Shown one piece after another: positions 27,662-36,085 of a stretch of 49,797 nucleotides of DNA. Both the position numbers and the translations under genes were made by a program. Position 1 is the stretch's first letter, and the number at the start of each line of letters is the position of its first letter. Under the pieces are notes generated by a model. That model was not told the DNA's origin. It did not search any database and saw only the letters and a list, made by a program, of their open reading frames with translations. This stretch comes from Candidatus Gastranaerophilales bacterium (GTDB lineage: Bacteria; Cyanobacteriota; Vampirovibrionia; Gastranaerophilales; Gastranaerophilaceae): contig CANQDZ010000006.1 of NCBI GenBank assembly GCA_947594025.1, forward strand, positions 1-49,797, given 5' to 3'.

Positions 27662-28621
27662 TTATTCTCCTTTAAATATCTCTTTTTTATTTACGTAAAG
27701 AAAAAGTTTTGAATTTATTGAAAATTTTTTCCATTTTCTGTACTGAGGGTCTTGTCCTTCTTTTATTGTTTCTTCAATAAAATCAATAATTTGCTCAATT
27801 TTTCTTGAATTTGGATTTTTAAGATTTTCTTTTATATAATTTTGAATTACCTTCATTTTATATGATTTCGGAAGTTTTATAAATTTCTGTGTTTTTATTT
27901 TATCATCTTCAAAAACTTGAGCATTAATTTCATTTAATTTATCTTCGACAATTTCATATTCCGCTTGTGCTACTTTGATTAAATTGTTTATTGAAGTCTC
28001 TGCCGTTTCATTTATCTCTTTAAACAAGGGGAGAATTTTATGTCTTATGAAGTTTCTCATATATTTTGTGTCTGAATTGGAACTGTCTTCTCTATATTCA
28101 AGCAGATGTTTTTTGGCATACTCAATTATTTCTTTTTTAGATACATCAAGCAACGGTCTGTAAAATATTTCACGCACGGGTAAAATTGACCTTAATCCGT
28201 CGAGCCCTGTTCCTTTAATTATTCTATAAATTGCGGTTTCAACATTATCATCTTTTGTATGAGCTAAAAATATAACGTCGGAATTAAATTTTTCAGCGCA
28301 GTTATAAAAAAATTCATACCTTTTATCTCTTGCGGCGGTTTCCGTTTTTTTGGTTGATTGAGGCAATTTTTCGCTATAAAAATTTACACCGAAATTGCCG
28401 CATACTTTGCGTGCAAATTCCTCATCCTTGTTTGATTCTTCCCCTCTCCAATTATGATTAAGGTGAAGTGCTGTTATTGATTTAAAATTGAATTCATCTT
28501 TTAAATTATTTAAAACATGCAATAAGACTGTGCTGTCTACCCCTGTTGAATACCCTATCAGGATGTTTTTGTTTCTTAAATTATATTCACTTAAGAATTT
28601 TTTTACTTTATCTTGAAGCAT
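27662..28621 (-). CDS. tilS: tRNA(Ile)-lysidine synthase
   Basis: TilS attaches lysine to C34 of the CAU-anticodon isoleucine tRNA so that it reads AUA. The 319-aa protein carries an N-type ATP pyrophosphatase domain: ILIGYSTGVDSTVLLHVL (P-loop), HLNHNWRGEESNKDEEFA, and LAHTKDDNVETAIYRIIKGTGLDGL. The P-loop is STGVDS where most members have SGGxDS. RYEFFYNCA and RNFIRHKILPLF also fit. It is short, lacking the full C-terminal region of E. coli TilS. Neighbours are lysC three bases upstream and hpt one base downstream. Confidence 0.93.
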   Translation of the reverse strand: MLQDKVKKFLSEYNLRNKNILIGYSTGVDSTVLLHVLNNLKDEFNFKSITALHLNHNWRGEESNKDEEFARKVCGNFGVNFYSEKLPQSTKKTETAARDKRYEFFYNCAEKFNSDVIFLAHTKDDNVETAIYRIIKGTGLDGLRSILPVREIFYRPLLDVSKKEIIEYAKKHLLEYREDSSNSDTKYMRNFIRHKILPLFKEINETAETSINNLIKVAQAEYEIVEDKLNEINAQVFEDDKIKTQKFIKLPKSYKMKVIQNYIKENLKNPNSRKIEQIIDFIEETIKEGQDPQYRKWKKFSINSKLFLYVNKKEIFKGE

Positions 28622-28624
28622 ATC

Positions 28625-29884
28625 TTAGTCAGGAAGAGTTCCTTTAACTTCTGCAACAACATCACATTCAAGCTCAAACACTTTACATAATGCCTGTACT
28701 GCTTTTTTAGCATAAATTTTATCAACAAGACAGCTTATTTTAATTTCACTTGTTGCAATCATTTTTATGTTTATATTTTCATTTGTTAAAGCTTGAAACA
28801 TTGATGCCGCAATACCGGGCTTATCAATCATGCCGGCACCTACAATTGAAACCTTAGCAATATCTTCATCAATATGAATATTGCTTGCGCCAAGTTCTGC
28901 TTTGATACCCGCTTTTAAATCATCAAACTTCATTAAATCGCTGCTATCAATAGTAAAAGCAATATCATTTGTATTATTTGAACTTCTTGCATAAGATTGG
29001 ATAATCATATCTACACTTATATTATTCTCGGCAAGCAAAGAGAATAATTTTCCTGCAGTACCCGGTCTGTCAGGAACATCGCACATAACAATTCTCACTT
29101 GTGAAGTATCTGCGGCAACGCCTGTCACCGGTTTATAAATTTCCATATCATTTACTCCTATTATAAGTGTACCTAAATCATCTGTTTTAAAGGTTGAACG
29201 AACTCTTAAAGGAACGCTGTGTTGAAGCGCTGTTTCAACTGCCCTCGGGTGTAATACATTTGCACCGACACGAGCAAGCTCAAGAATTTCTTCATAAGAT
29301 ACTTTTTCAAGTTTTTGAGCCTTTGGAACAATTCTCGGATCTGTTGTATAAACCCCTTCAACGTCAGTATAAATATCGCATCTGTCCGCTTTAAGGGCTG
29401 CGGCTATTGCAACTGCGGATGTGTCAGAGCCTCCCCGTCCGAGAGTTGTAATTTCGTAGCCTTCCGTTATTCCTTGAAAACCTGCAACGACAACAACTTT
29501 GCCCTTGGCAAGCTGTTCTTTGATTTTATCTGTTTTTATTCCGACAATTCTTGCATTAGAGTGCGTTTCTTCTGTCATAATACCGACTTGCATTGCATTA
29601 AAGCTTATAGCATCTTGCCCCATTGATTTTAACGCTATTGCAAGCATTGCAATTGAAACACCTTCTCCGGTGGATAAAAGCATGTCCATTTCTCTTGAAT
29701 CAGGTCTTTCCGTTATTTCATGTGCTAATTTAATAAGATAATCCGTTGTATGACCCATAGCAGAAACAATAGTGACAACGGAGTTGCCTTTGTTTACTTC
29801 TTTCATTACGGATTTTGCAACTGTTTTAATTTTTTCCGAATCAGCCAGTGATGTTCCGCCATATTTTTGAACTATAATAGGCAT
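28625..29884 (-). CDS. lysC: Aspartate kinase
   Basis: LysC phosphorylates aspartate, opening synthesis of lysine, threonine and methionine. The 419-aa monofunctional protein begins VQKYGGTSLAD, with FQGITEGYEITTLGRGGSDTSAVA and DVEGVYTTDPRIV in the kinase domain, followed by two ACT domains (from about residue 270, with PGTAGKLFSLLAENNISVDMI and PGIAASMFQALTNENINIKMI) that usually bind lysine and/or threonine as feedback inhibitors. The next steps specific to threonine, hom and thrC, lie at 36.9-39.3 kb. No lysine riboswitch is possible here, since it is internal to an operon five bases behind a TPR gene. Confidence 0.96.
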   Translation of the reverse strand: MPIIVQKYGGTSLADSEKIKTVAKSVMKEVNKGNSVVTIVSAMGHTTDYLIKLAHEITERPDSREMDMLLSTGEGVSIAMLAIALKSMGQDAISFNAMQVGIMTEETHSNARIVGIKTDKIKEQLAKGKVVVVAGFQGITEGYEITTLGRGGSDTSAVAIAAALKADRCDIYTDVEGVYTTDPRIVPKAQKLEKVSYEEILELARVGANVLHPRAVETALQHSVPLRVRSTFKTDDLGTLIIGVNDMEIYKPVTGVAADTSQVRIVMCDVPDRPGTAGKLFSLLAENNISVDMIIQSYARSSNNTNDIAFTIDSSDLMKFDDLKAGIKAELGASNIHIDEDIAKVSIVGAGMIDKPGIAASMFQALTNENINIKMIATSEIKISCLVDKIYAKKAVQALCKVFELECDVVAEVKGTLPD

Positions 29885-29889
29885 TTAAT

Positions 29890-31587
29890 TTATTTCTCTC
29901 CCAGTTTTTCCTTTGTTTTGTTAATCCATTCGTCTTCGCCAAATGTTGATTTTATTTTATCACAAATGTTAAAAGCGGTGTTTTTATCTTCTTCGCGATT
30001 TTCAATTTCGTAAAGCTTTATAACTGCAAGAAGTTTTGACATCAAAAAATCTTTTGTATTGCCGTATTCTTCTTCTGCCTTTTTAATTACTTCAAGAGCC
30101 TCTCTTGGTTTATTTGATTTTACCAGACATTCACATTTGCCGTATAGCGCAAAAGTTATATTTGAATTAATTTTAAGTGCTTCATCGAATTTTTCCATAG
30201 CATCGAAAATTTGATTTTCCTTAAGTAGTAATACGGCATATGCAATAATTGTGTTTGTATTGGTTTTATCTTCAATGTATGCGGTTCTGATTTTTCTTAA
30301 TGCCTGTTTGTTATCTCCAATATCTGAATATATATTTGCAAGGTTGGTTAATGCTTCAATATTTTTGGGATAATATTCAAGATGTTTTTCATAATATTTT
30401 ATTGCTTGTTCATTATCTTCAAGCATTTGATAACAATATGCGATGTTAAAATTAAATTGATTATGTTGAGAAGGAGTTTTATTTGCTCTTTCAAAATAAA
30501 ATATGGCATCTTTATAATTTTCGTTTGAAACGTATAATTGTCCGAGATTGTATAAAGAAACAGAATGCTCTGGGTTAAGCTCGATAGTTTTTTTAAGCGC
30601 AATTTCTGCGTTTTCCTTATCACCAAGAGATAAATAAGAAATTGAAAGATTATAGGGAGCCAAGAAATTATCGGGTGAAATTTCACTTGCCTGATTTAAT
30701 TTATCAATTGCAAGTTTCCATTCACCGAAGCTTTGCAGAGATGTTGCCCAAGAATGGAAAAATAAAAATGATTTTTTGGCATTTTCACATTCTTTAAGGG
30801 CTTCTTCATAAGTGCTCAAGCACTTTTCTTTATTGTTTAAAAACAAATAACATTCTGCAAGTATGATGTATGTTTCCGCCTTTGTTTTATCTTGTACCAA
30901 CAGTTTTTTGGCGTATTTTGCGGCAAGTTCGTGTTCGCCCGATTTGTGATTGCAGTATGCGAGAAAATAGAGCGCATCTTTATGAAACGGGTCAGCACTG
31001 TGTACTAAATTTAATTTCTCAATGGCTTCTTTGTAATATCCAAACTCTGATAAAAATGTTCCCCATACAAATAAAACATCATAATTGGAAGAACTGTAAA
31101 TGCTTGCTTTTTCAAATTCATTTGAAGCTTCTTTTACATCTCCCATCTTAGCTAAGGCAATAGCATAGTTTAGATGAGTGTGAACGTTTCTTTTATCCAG
31201 CTTAATTGCTTTTTGGAACATTCTTTTTGATTGTTCATAATCCATAGCATCACAATACGCACTTCCTAAAAATGCGTATGCTTTTGCGTTATTTCTGTCT
31301 ATTCTTATTGCCTTTAAAAAGTATTCAATAGCTTCATAAACTTCTTTGTGCTTTAGTTTATAAACGCCTAAATATATAAATGTTTCAGGGTTTTTATGCC
31401 CCGTATTAACACTTATTTCAAGTTTTTTAAGAGCTTCTTCTTCGTCCTTATTTCTTAAAAGCTCAATTGCCCAGTTATTATATGCATAGGACGGAATAAC
31501 CAAGTCTTTGGTGTTTTTTTTGTAGTCACTTACCTGATTATCAAGTTGTTTTACGTTCTTTATAATGTTTTTTAGAAAGTTGTTCAT
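29890..31587 (-). CDS. TPR repeat protein, 565 aa
   Basis: Almost the whole protein is built from tetratricopeptide repeats, about fourteen, with typical spacing of small and aromatic residues (for example AYAFLGSAYCDAMDYEQSKR and SLYNLGQLYVSNENYKDAIF). No signal peptide or membrane helix, so it is probably cytoplasmic and acts as a binding scaffold. The partner is unknown. Its ATG shares one base with the stop of the upstream HAD phosphatase gene (TAATG type), so translation is coupled. A second TPR protein heads the same operon. Confidence 0.85.
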   Translation of the reverse strand: MNNFLKNIIKNVKQLDNQVSDYKKNTKDLVIPSYAYNNWAIELLRNKDEEEALKKLEISVNTGHKNPETFIYLGVYKLKHKEVYEAIEYFLKAIRIDRNNAKAYAFLGSAYCDAMDYEQSKRMFQKAIKLDKRNVHTHLNYAIALAKMGDVKEASNEFEKASIYSSSNYDVLFVWGTFLSEFGYYKEAIEKLNLVHSADPFHKDALYFLAYCNHKSGEHELAAKYAKKLLVQDKTKAETYIILAECYLFLNNKEKCLSTYEEALKECENAKKSFLFFHSWATSLQSFGEWKLAIDKLNQASEISPDNFLAPYNLSISYLSLGDKENAEIALKKTIELNPEHSVSLYNLGQLYVSNENYKDAIFYFERANKTPSQHNQFNFNIAYCYQMLEDNEQAIKYYEKHLEYYPKNIEALTNLANIYSDIGDNKQALRKIRTAYIEDKTNTNTIIAYAVLLLKENQIFDAMEKFDEALKINSNITFALYGKCECLVKSNKPREALEVIKKAEEEYGNTKDFLMSKLLAVIKLYEIENREEDKNTAFNICDKIKSTFGEDEWINKTKEKLGEK

Positions 31588-32072
31588 TATTCAGCCATTA
31601 ATAAATTGTCAATTACTTCTCTAACTGCGCCCATTCCGCCCATATTTTCAGTTATTTGTATGCCTTTTGTTTCTTTAACTTTATAATTTGCATTTTTAGG
31701 AGCAATCTTATATTTTACAAGCTCAAATGCGGGAATGTCATTTATATCATCCCCTATGTATAATACCTCATCACTTTTCAGGTTGTATTTTTTCATTAAA
31801 CTTTTTAAAGTTTCGTCCTTTTTCCTTACATTCTTATAAATATCAACCACATTTATTTTTTTTGTTAAATAATCCAAAATTTTTGAATCTTCACCCGTTA
31901 TAATTGCGAATTTGTAGCCCTTTCTCATAAGAATATAAATTCCCATAATGTCTGAAAAATTAATTCTTTTTTGTTCGTTTAAATTTTCATCGAGATATAA
32001 AGAGCCATCCGTCATAACGCCGTCAAAATCGCTTACTACAAGTTTTATTTTTGAAGATAATTTCAGCATCAT
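31587..32072 (-). CDS. KdsC-like HAD phosphatase (paralogue)
   Basis: A 161-aa capless HAD phosphatase related to KdsC at 16656. It keeps motif I ([12 protein letters not shown]), motif II (ITGEDS), the motif III Lys (RKKDETLKSL) and motif IV (YIGDDINDIPAF), plus the NMGGMGAVREVIDNLL tail, so it should be active. Substitutions around the substrate loop (FSDIMGIYILMRKG against [13 protein letters not shown]) suggest a different sugar phosphate or a redundant KDO role. Shine-Dalgarno AAGGAGA precedes ATGATG. It overlaps the upstream membrane gene by four bases and the TPR gene downstream by one. Confidence 0.82.
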   Translation of the reverse strand: MMLKLSSKIKLVVSDFDGVMTDGSLYLDENLNEQKRINFSDIMGIYILMRKGYKFAIITGEDSKILDYLTKKINVVDIYKNVRKKDETLKSLMKKYNLKSDEVLYIGDDINDIPAFELVKYKIAPKNANYKVKETKGIQITENMGGMGAVREVIDNLLMAE

Positions 32073-32476
32073 CTTCTCCTTGCATTTATTGCTTCCGATA
32101 TAAAAGGCATATAAGAATATTTACCAAAAAGTGCGCCAAGACCCATATAGAGAACAAGTATTGATATAAATGCGCCAATTATTGAAAAACCGAAATAAAA
32201 CGGACTTTGGAAAAAGAACAAAATATATTTTACTATATCTTTTATAAACGGAATGTGTGTCAAAAATCCAAATAAAATTGAGAAAAATAAATCTATAATA
32301 TATAAACCTAAGAAAAATATAACACTTTGAGTTATATGATATTGAAGAAAAGGAGTTACATACATTTTTAGAAAGAAAGAAACAACAAACCAAATAATGC
32401 CTAAAAATCCCCCCGTTAGATATGTTCCAAGTCCTATAAGACGTTCTAAAATACTCGGGTTTTCGTAATTAGGCAC
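32069..32476 (-). CDS. Small membrane protein, possibly Tic20-like
   Basis: A 135-aa protein with three or four predicted membrane helices (about residues 14-34, 48-68, 82-110 overlapping). The YHITQSVIFFLGLYIIDLFF segment and the end PFISEAINARRR recall the small Tic20/Ycf60 membrane family of cyanobacteria and plastids, but this is recognition by eye and could be wrong; the DUF4870 group looks similar. It overlaps the TPR gene upstream by eight bases and the KdsC-like gene downstream by four. Confidence 0.55.
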   Translation of the reverse strand: MPNYENPSILERLIGLGTYLTGGFLGIIWFVVSFFLKMYVTPFLQYHITQSVIFFLGLYIIDLFFSILFGFLTHIPFIKDIVKYILFFFQSPFYFGFSIIGAFISILVLYMGLGALFGKYSYMPFISEAINARRR

Positions 32477-33503
32477 TTATTTTTTCTCCTACATATTCAT
32501 TTAAAAATTCAACGTATGCAAGCATAATTTCTTTATCTTCAGGCGCATACTTTAAAGCTTTTCTGTAATATTCGATTGCTTGGTCACTATCCTTTAAAAG
32601 TACGCTCGTGTTAGCAATAAAGAAATATGATTTTGATTTATTTTCCGTAAGTTCTGCGGATTTTTTATACAATTTTATTGCTTCATCGTATACTTTTTCA
32701 CTCAGCATCAAATTACCTAAAAGCAAATATCCGTTATGATTATAAGGATTAAGCTCTATTGCATGTTTAAATAATGATGTTGCAGTCCCGTAATTTTTTT
32801 CATCACAGCAAGCGATAGCCTTGCATATAAATGCAGAATAATAATCAGGTTTAAGCTCAATTGCCTTATCAAAATATTCGTGTGCTTCCGCATATTCTTT
32901 AAGACATGTTTTTGTATTTGCAATACATAACCATATTTTTTCATCTTCAGGCGCATATCTTAAAGCGTTTTTGTAATATTCAAGCGCTCTTTTTTCTTGT
33001 CCTATTTTTTGATAAATGTTTGCGATACTCATGTAGTGTTCGCTATTTTTAGGATTTAATTCAAGCGCTCTTTCATAATTTTCTTTTGCAAGAAACAAAT
33101 TATTTTTATCTTGATATAAAACCCCGATTGCTTGATATAATTCAGGTGATTTGTCATTTATCCTAAGAGCTCTGTCGTAATAAGAAAGCGCGATATCAAA
33201 GTTATTTAACTCCGCGTAGACATTTCCTAAGTTGTACAGTGCAGAGTAGTTGTTTTCATCAATTTCCAATACTTTTCTGTATTGAGTAATTGATTTTTCA
33301 TATTCTTGCTTATAAAACCATAAACTTCCGGTATTTATAAGAAACAATATTTCCTGCGGAAATTTTTGGGATAATTCTTCGAATAATTTAAGTGCGTTAT
33401 TATAATCACCCTTTTTTGCATAAGCTTGTGCAAGAAGCTTTTTGGAATCAGTGTCGTCAGGGTTATTTTGAATTTTTTCTTTTAGTTGTTCAATATTATT
33501 CAT
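32469..33503 (-). CDS. TPR repeat protein, 344 aa
   Basis: About nine tandem tetratricopeptide repeats with clear consensus (SALYNLGNVYAELNNFDIAL, EHYMSIANIYQKIGQEKRAL, NGYLLLGNLMLSEKVYDEAI). No signal peptide or membrane span. It heads the seven-gene operon that runs down to hpt, and TATAAT seven bases before its ATG predicts a near-leaderless mRNA. The repeats share wording with the 565-aa TPR protein in the same operon, and the two may act together, which is inference. Confidence 0.85.
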   Translation of the reverse strand: MNNIEQLKEKIQNNPDDTDSKKLLAQAYAKKGDYNNALKLFEELSQKFPQEILFLINTGSLWFYKQEYEKSITQYRKVLEIDENNYSALYNLGNVYAELNNFDIALSYYDRALRINDKSPELYQAIGVLYQDKNNLFLAKENYERALELNPKNSEHYMSIANIYQKIGQEKRALEYYKNALRYAPEDEKIWLCIANTKTCLKEYAEAHEYFDKAIELKPDYYSAFICKAIACCDEKNYGTATSLFKHAIELNPYNHNGYLLLGNLMLSEKVYDEAIKLYKKSAELTENKSKSYFFIANTSVLLKDSDQAIEYYRKALKYAPEDKEIMLAYVEFLNEYVGEKISA

Positions 33504-33516
33504 AAGTTTAATTATA
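33504..33516 (-). promoter_or_regulatory. Near-leaderless promoter of the seven-gene operon
   Basis: Minus-strand TATAAT (33516-33511), seven bases, ATG at 33503. It stands back to back with the plus-strand promoter of the GshB-like gene within a 44-base gap. Confidence 0.55.
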
Positions 33517-33535
33517 ACATGTTTTATTTTTAAGA

Positions 33536-33541
33536 TACAAT
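33536..33541 (+). promoter_or_regulatory. Leaderless promoter of the GshB-like gene
   Basis: TACAAT, six bases (TCTTAT), then ATG 33548. No Shine-Dalgarno. Confidence 0.5.
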
Positions 33542-33547
33542 TCTTAT

Positions 33548-34537
33548 ATGAAAATACTATTTATTGTCGATAAACTTGAATTTAAATATTTTGAATTAAA
33601 TAAACTGGTCACAAACTTTTGGCTCATATCGGAATTTTTGCAAAGAGGATATGACATTTATGTAACAACAAATCCCAACTTGTATTTAAAGGAAAATATT
33701 CCTTATTCAAAATGCTTTAAGTCTTTTTATGAAGACGGCAATATTTTTAAGGTTAATCAGTCATCCGAATTATGCATAAATAATTTTGACTATGTATTTT
33801 TCAGACCCGATCCTCCGGTTGACATTGATTATATAAATGCAACTTATGTACTTTCATTTGTAAATGGGGAAAACACTTTATGTATAAATTCCCCCCAAGC
33901 AATCAGGGATAAAAATGAAAAATTGTATGTAAATGAATTTCAAGATATTGCGCCAAAAAATATTGTAACTGCCGATAAAAAAATAATTAAAGAATTCTTA
34001 TTCGAAAATGAAGAAATTATTATAAAACCCTTAAACCGTTGTTTTTCAAGCGGTGTATTTTATCTTAAAAAAGGCGATAAAAACGTAAACGCAATAATCG
34101 ATACCGCAACAAACAACTCTCAAACTATAGTTATGGTGCAAAAATATATGAGCGAAATCATGAAGGGCGATAAGAGGCTCATATATGTATGCGGCGAAAT
34201 TCTTCCTTATTGTGTTGTTAAAAAAGCCTCAAACGATGATTTTAAATTTAATGAGCATGCCGATGAAAATTTGCTGAAAGGCGAAGTCACGCCCGAGCAG
34301 ATGAATTTTCAAAATATAATTTCCGAAAAAATGACAAAAGAGGGCATTTTTCTTGCAGGACTTGATGTTATAGAAGATAAGGTTATTGAAATTAACATAA
34401 CAAGCCCTTGTTTTTTCATAAAAGAGATAAATTCACTATACGGAATTGAGCTTGAAAAAATTATTGCGGATAAGCTTGAGGCTTTGTTTACAAGCTTTTT
34501 AAACAAAAAGAAAAGTTTTGTAAATAATTTTAAATAG
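33548..34537 (+). CDS. GshB-like ATP-grasp ligase, diverged
   Basis: A 329-aa protein that aligns by eye along its length with glutathione synthetase GshB: RPDPPVDIDYINATYVL, INSPQAIRDKNEKLYVNEF, IIIKPLNR, GDKRLIYVCGEILPYCV and GLDVIEDKVIEINITSP with the metal-binding Glu and Asn. These mark an ATP-grasp ligase that joins a carboxylate to an amine. Two functional loops differ: the glycine-rich ATP loop (GMGG in E. coli, from memory) is NRCFSSGVF, and the RGNLAAGG loop over the active site is replaced by NEHADENLLKG. It may use another substrate than gamma-glutamylcysteine and glycine, or be inactive. No gshA is in the window. Confidence 0.75.
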   Translation: MKILFIVDKLEFKYFELNKLVTNFWLISEFLQRGYDIYVTTNPNLYLKENIPYSKCFKSFYEDGNIFKVNQSSELCINNFDYVFFRPDPPVDIDYINATYVLSFVNGENTLCINSPQAIRDKNEKLYVNEFQDIAPKNIVTADKKIIKEFLFENEEIIIKPLNRCFSSGVFYLKKGDKNVNAIIDTATNNSQTIVMVQKYMSEIMKGDKRLIYVCGEILPYCVVKKASNDDFKFNEHADENLLKGEVTPEQMNFQNIISEKMTKEGIFLAGLDVIEDKVIEINITSPCFFIKEINSLYGIELEKIIADKLEALFTSFLNKKKSFVNNFK

Positions 34538-34564
34538 AAAGCAAAAAATTTTTTTTATCTGTTT

Positions 34565-34570
34565 TATAAT
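34565..34570 (+). promoter_or_regulatory. Leaderless promoter of the 492-aa membrane protein
   Basis: TATAAT, six bases (TATGTC), ATG 34577: exact leaderless spacing. Confidence 0.55.
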
Positions 34571-34576
34571 TATGTC

Positions 34577-36055
34577 ATGGAAGTAAACTTTTTAACAAAA
34601 AGTAAAATACAACCTAATTCGCCTTTGCTGTGTTATAGCGAGCAAAACGGTTATAGAGAGACGAGTGTAAAAAATTTAAAGTATAACGGTAGACCCACGA
34701 AGGATGTAAGTTTTCGCGGGTCTACTTTTTTAAAAGCTCCAAAAGCATTGGCAAACATAGCGTCAGATGCTGTCCGTTTGTCATCAAAAGCCGATACAAG
34801 CCAAGTTAAAATTCCGAAATATGCTAAAAAACTTGTAAACAGTAATGGTTTTGGAAAAATTATTGAGAAAGTTTTAAGCAGTGAAGCCGTTGTTGAAGCT
34901 GCAATCGTACTTGGTTTAACCACAACGCTTAAACCTTTATGTACTTTGATTATGCCGGGTGCGAGCAAAGATGATAAAGAAGTTCTTGCCACAAAGCATG
35001 CATTGTCAGGTCTTGTAGGTTACGGCTTCTCTAAAATATTATATTCACCGCTTGCAAAAGCTGCAAATAAGGTTTCAAGAGACCCTGAAACATACTTAAA
35101 AGGTGATACGGAATATATTAAAAAGATTACAAAAGGCGGAAAATTACATGAATGCTTTGATGTTTTCTGGAAAAAAGGACCTGATGTTGTTGCTTCAATT
35201 CCAAAATCAATGCTTACGGTTGCCTTGATTACGCCAACTCTTGCATTTTTATTCCCAAATCATAAAAAATCGCAAAAAGGTAAACCAAATAAAAAACAAC
35301 AGCAATTAAACAATTTAATTAATCAAAAAATTTCAAATGACAACTTGTTAACCTTTAAAGGCAAACAAGATAACAATGTTTCATTTACGGGCTTAAAAGT
35401 AAATGACGCGGCACAGGCAATCGGCAAAACAAGTATCGTTAAACAAGCCGATGAACAACTTACGGAGGTTATTGCAAAAGGAATAGGTAAAGTTTCAATG
35501 CTAAAACCCGTTAAAAAAATTACGGAAGGACTTACAAAATTTAAAAAGCCTGCTCCTTTATTATCAAACTTGTCTTCAATTGTTTTAACATTATCTCTTT
35601 TAAACAACACCGCAAAATCAAAAACAATTGAAAAAGAAAGAAAACCTTATTTGTTATTAAATACGGCGCTTGTTACAATCATATCAAGTATAGCATCAAC
35701 CATTATTGATTTCTGCTCTGACGGCTTCTTAGAATCAATGAAAAAAGCTTACATGTCAGAAAAACTAGGCTTTAACGATAAACAAATTAAAAAAGGACTT
35801 CAACAATTAAGCGAAATTAAAGAATTTGGTCAAGTTAAAGACGCTGCGTGCGAAATTTTAACATCAGATAATGTTAAACAATTAAACAGATACATGCTTG
35901 GTGTAAACAAACTCAAATCACACACAATCTTCTCATTCGTAGTAAGATTTGCATCTCCTCTTTTAGTTGTTCCTTTAACGACAAAAGTGCTTGATATTTT
36001 TGAAAAAATTAACAAAAAGAAAAATAAAGACCAGACAGCTCAAGAAACACCTTAA
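34577..36055 (+). CDS. Uncharacterised multi-span membrane protein, 492 aa
   Basis: Not recognised. A polar 50-residue start is followed by about five hydrophobic segments (near residues 96-120, 213-230, 335-350, 360-380 and 452-472) in a lysine-rich protein. A short motif recurs: VSFRG (44-48), LTFKG (about 258-262) and VSFTG (about 268-272). The 5' part of the gene encloses a terminator-like hairpin at 34689-34731. A leaderless promoter supports ATG 34577. It is followed by a structured gap and another unknown membrane protein. Likely lineage-specific; the function is unknown. Confidence 0.8.
   Translation: MEVNFLTKSKIQPNSPLLCYSEQNGYRETSVKNLKYNGRPTKDVSFRGSTFLKAPKALANIASDAVRLSSKADTSQVKIPKYAKKLVNSNGFGKIIEKVLSSEAVVEAAIVLGLTTTLKPLCTLIMPGASKDDKEVLATKHALSGLVGYGFSKILYSPLAKAANKVSRDPETYLKGDTEYIKKITKGGKLHECFDVFWKKGPDVVASIPKSMLTVALITPTLAFLFPNHKKSQKGKPNKKQQQLNNLINQKISNDNLLTFKGKQDNNVSFTGLKVNDAAQAIGKTSIVKQADEQLTEVIAKGIGKVSMLKPVKKITEGLTKFKKPAPLLSNLSSIVLTLSLLNNTAKSKTIEKERKPYLLLNTALVTIISSIASTIIDFCSDGFLESMKKAYMSEKLGFNDKQIKKGLQQLSEIKEFGQVKDAACEILTSDNVKQLNRYMLGVNKLKSHTIFSFVVRFASPLLVVPLTTKVLDIFEKINKKKNKDQTAQETP
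34689..34731 (+). terminator. Terminator-like hairpin inside a coding sequence
   Basis: GTAGACCC (34689-34696) and GGGTCTAC (34718-34725) pair perfectly, extended inward by CG/CG past one mismatch, and are followed at once by TTTTTT (34726-34731). By sequence this is a good intrinsic terminator, yet it lies in codons 38-52 of the open frame, over the VSFRG motif. Confidence 0.6.
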
Positions 36056-36085
36056 GTCCAACAAACATCAGGGGATAGTGTTCAA

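Noticed and set aside
29885-29900. Lysine riboswitch before lysC
   Set aside because: lysC follows a TPR gene by five bases, so there is no leader to hold one.
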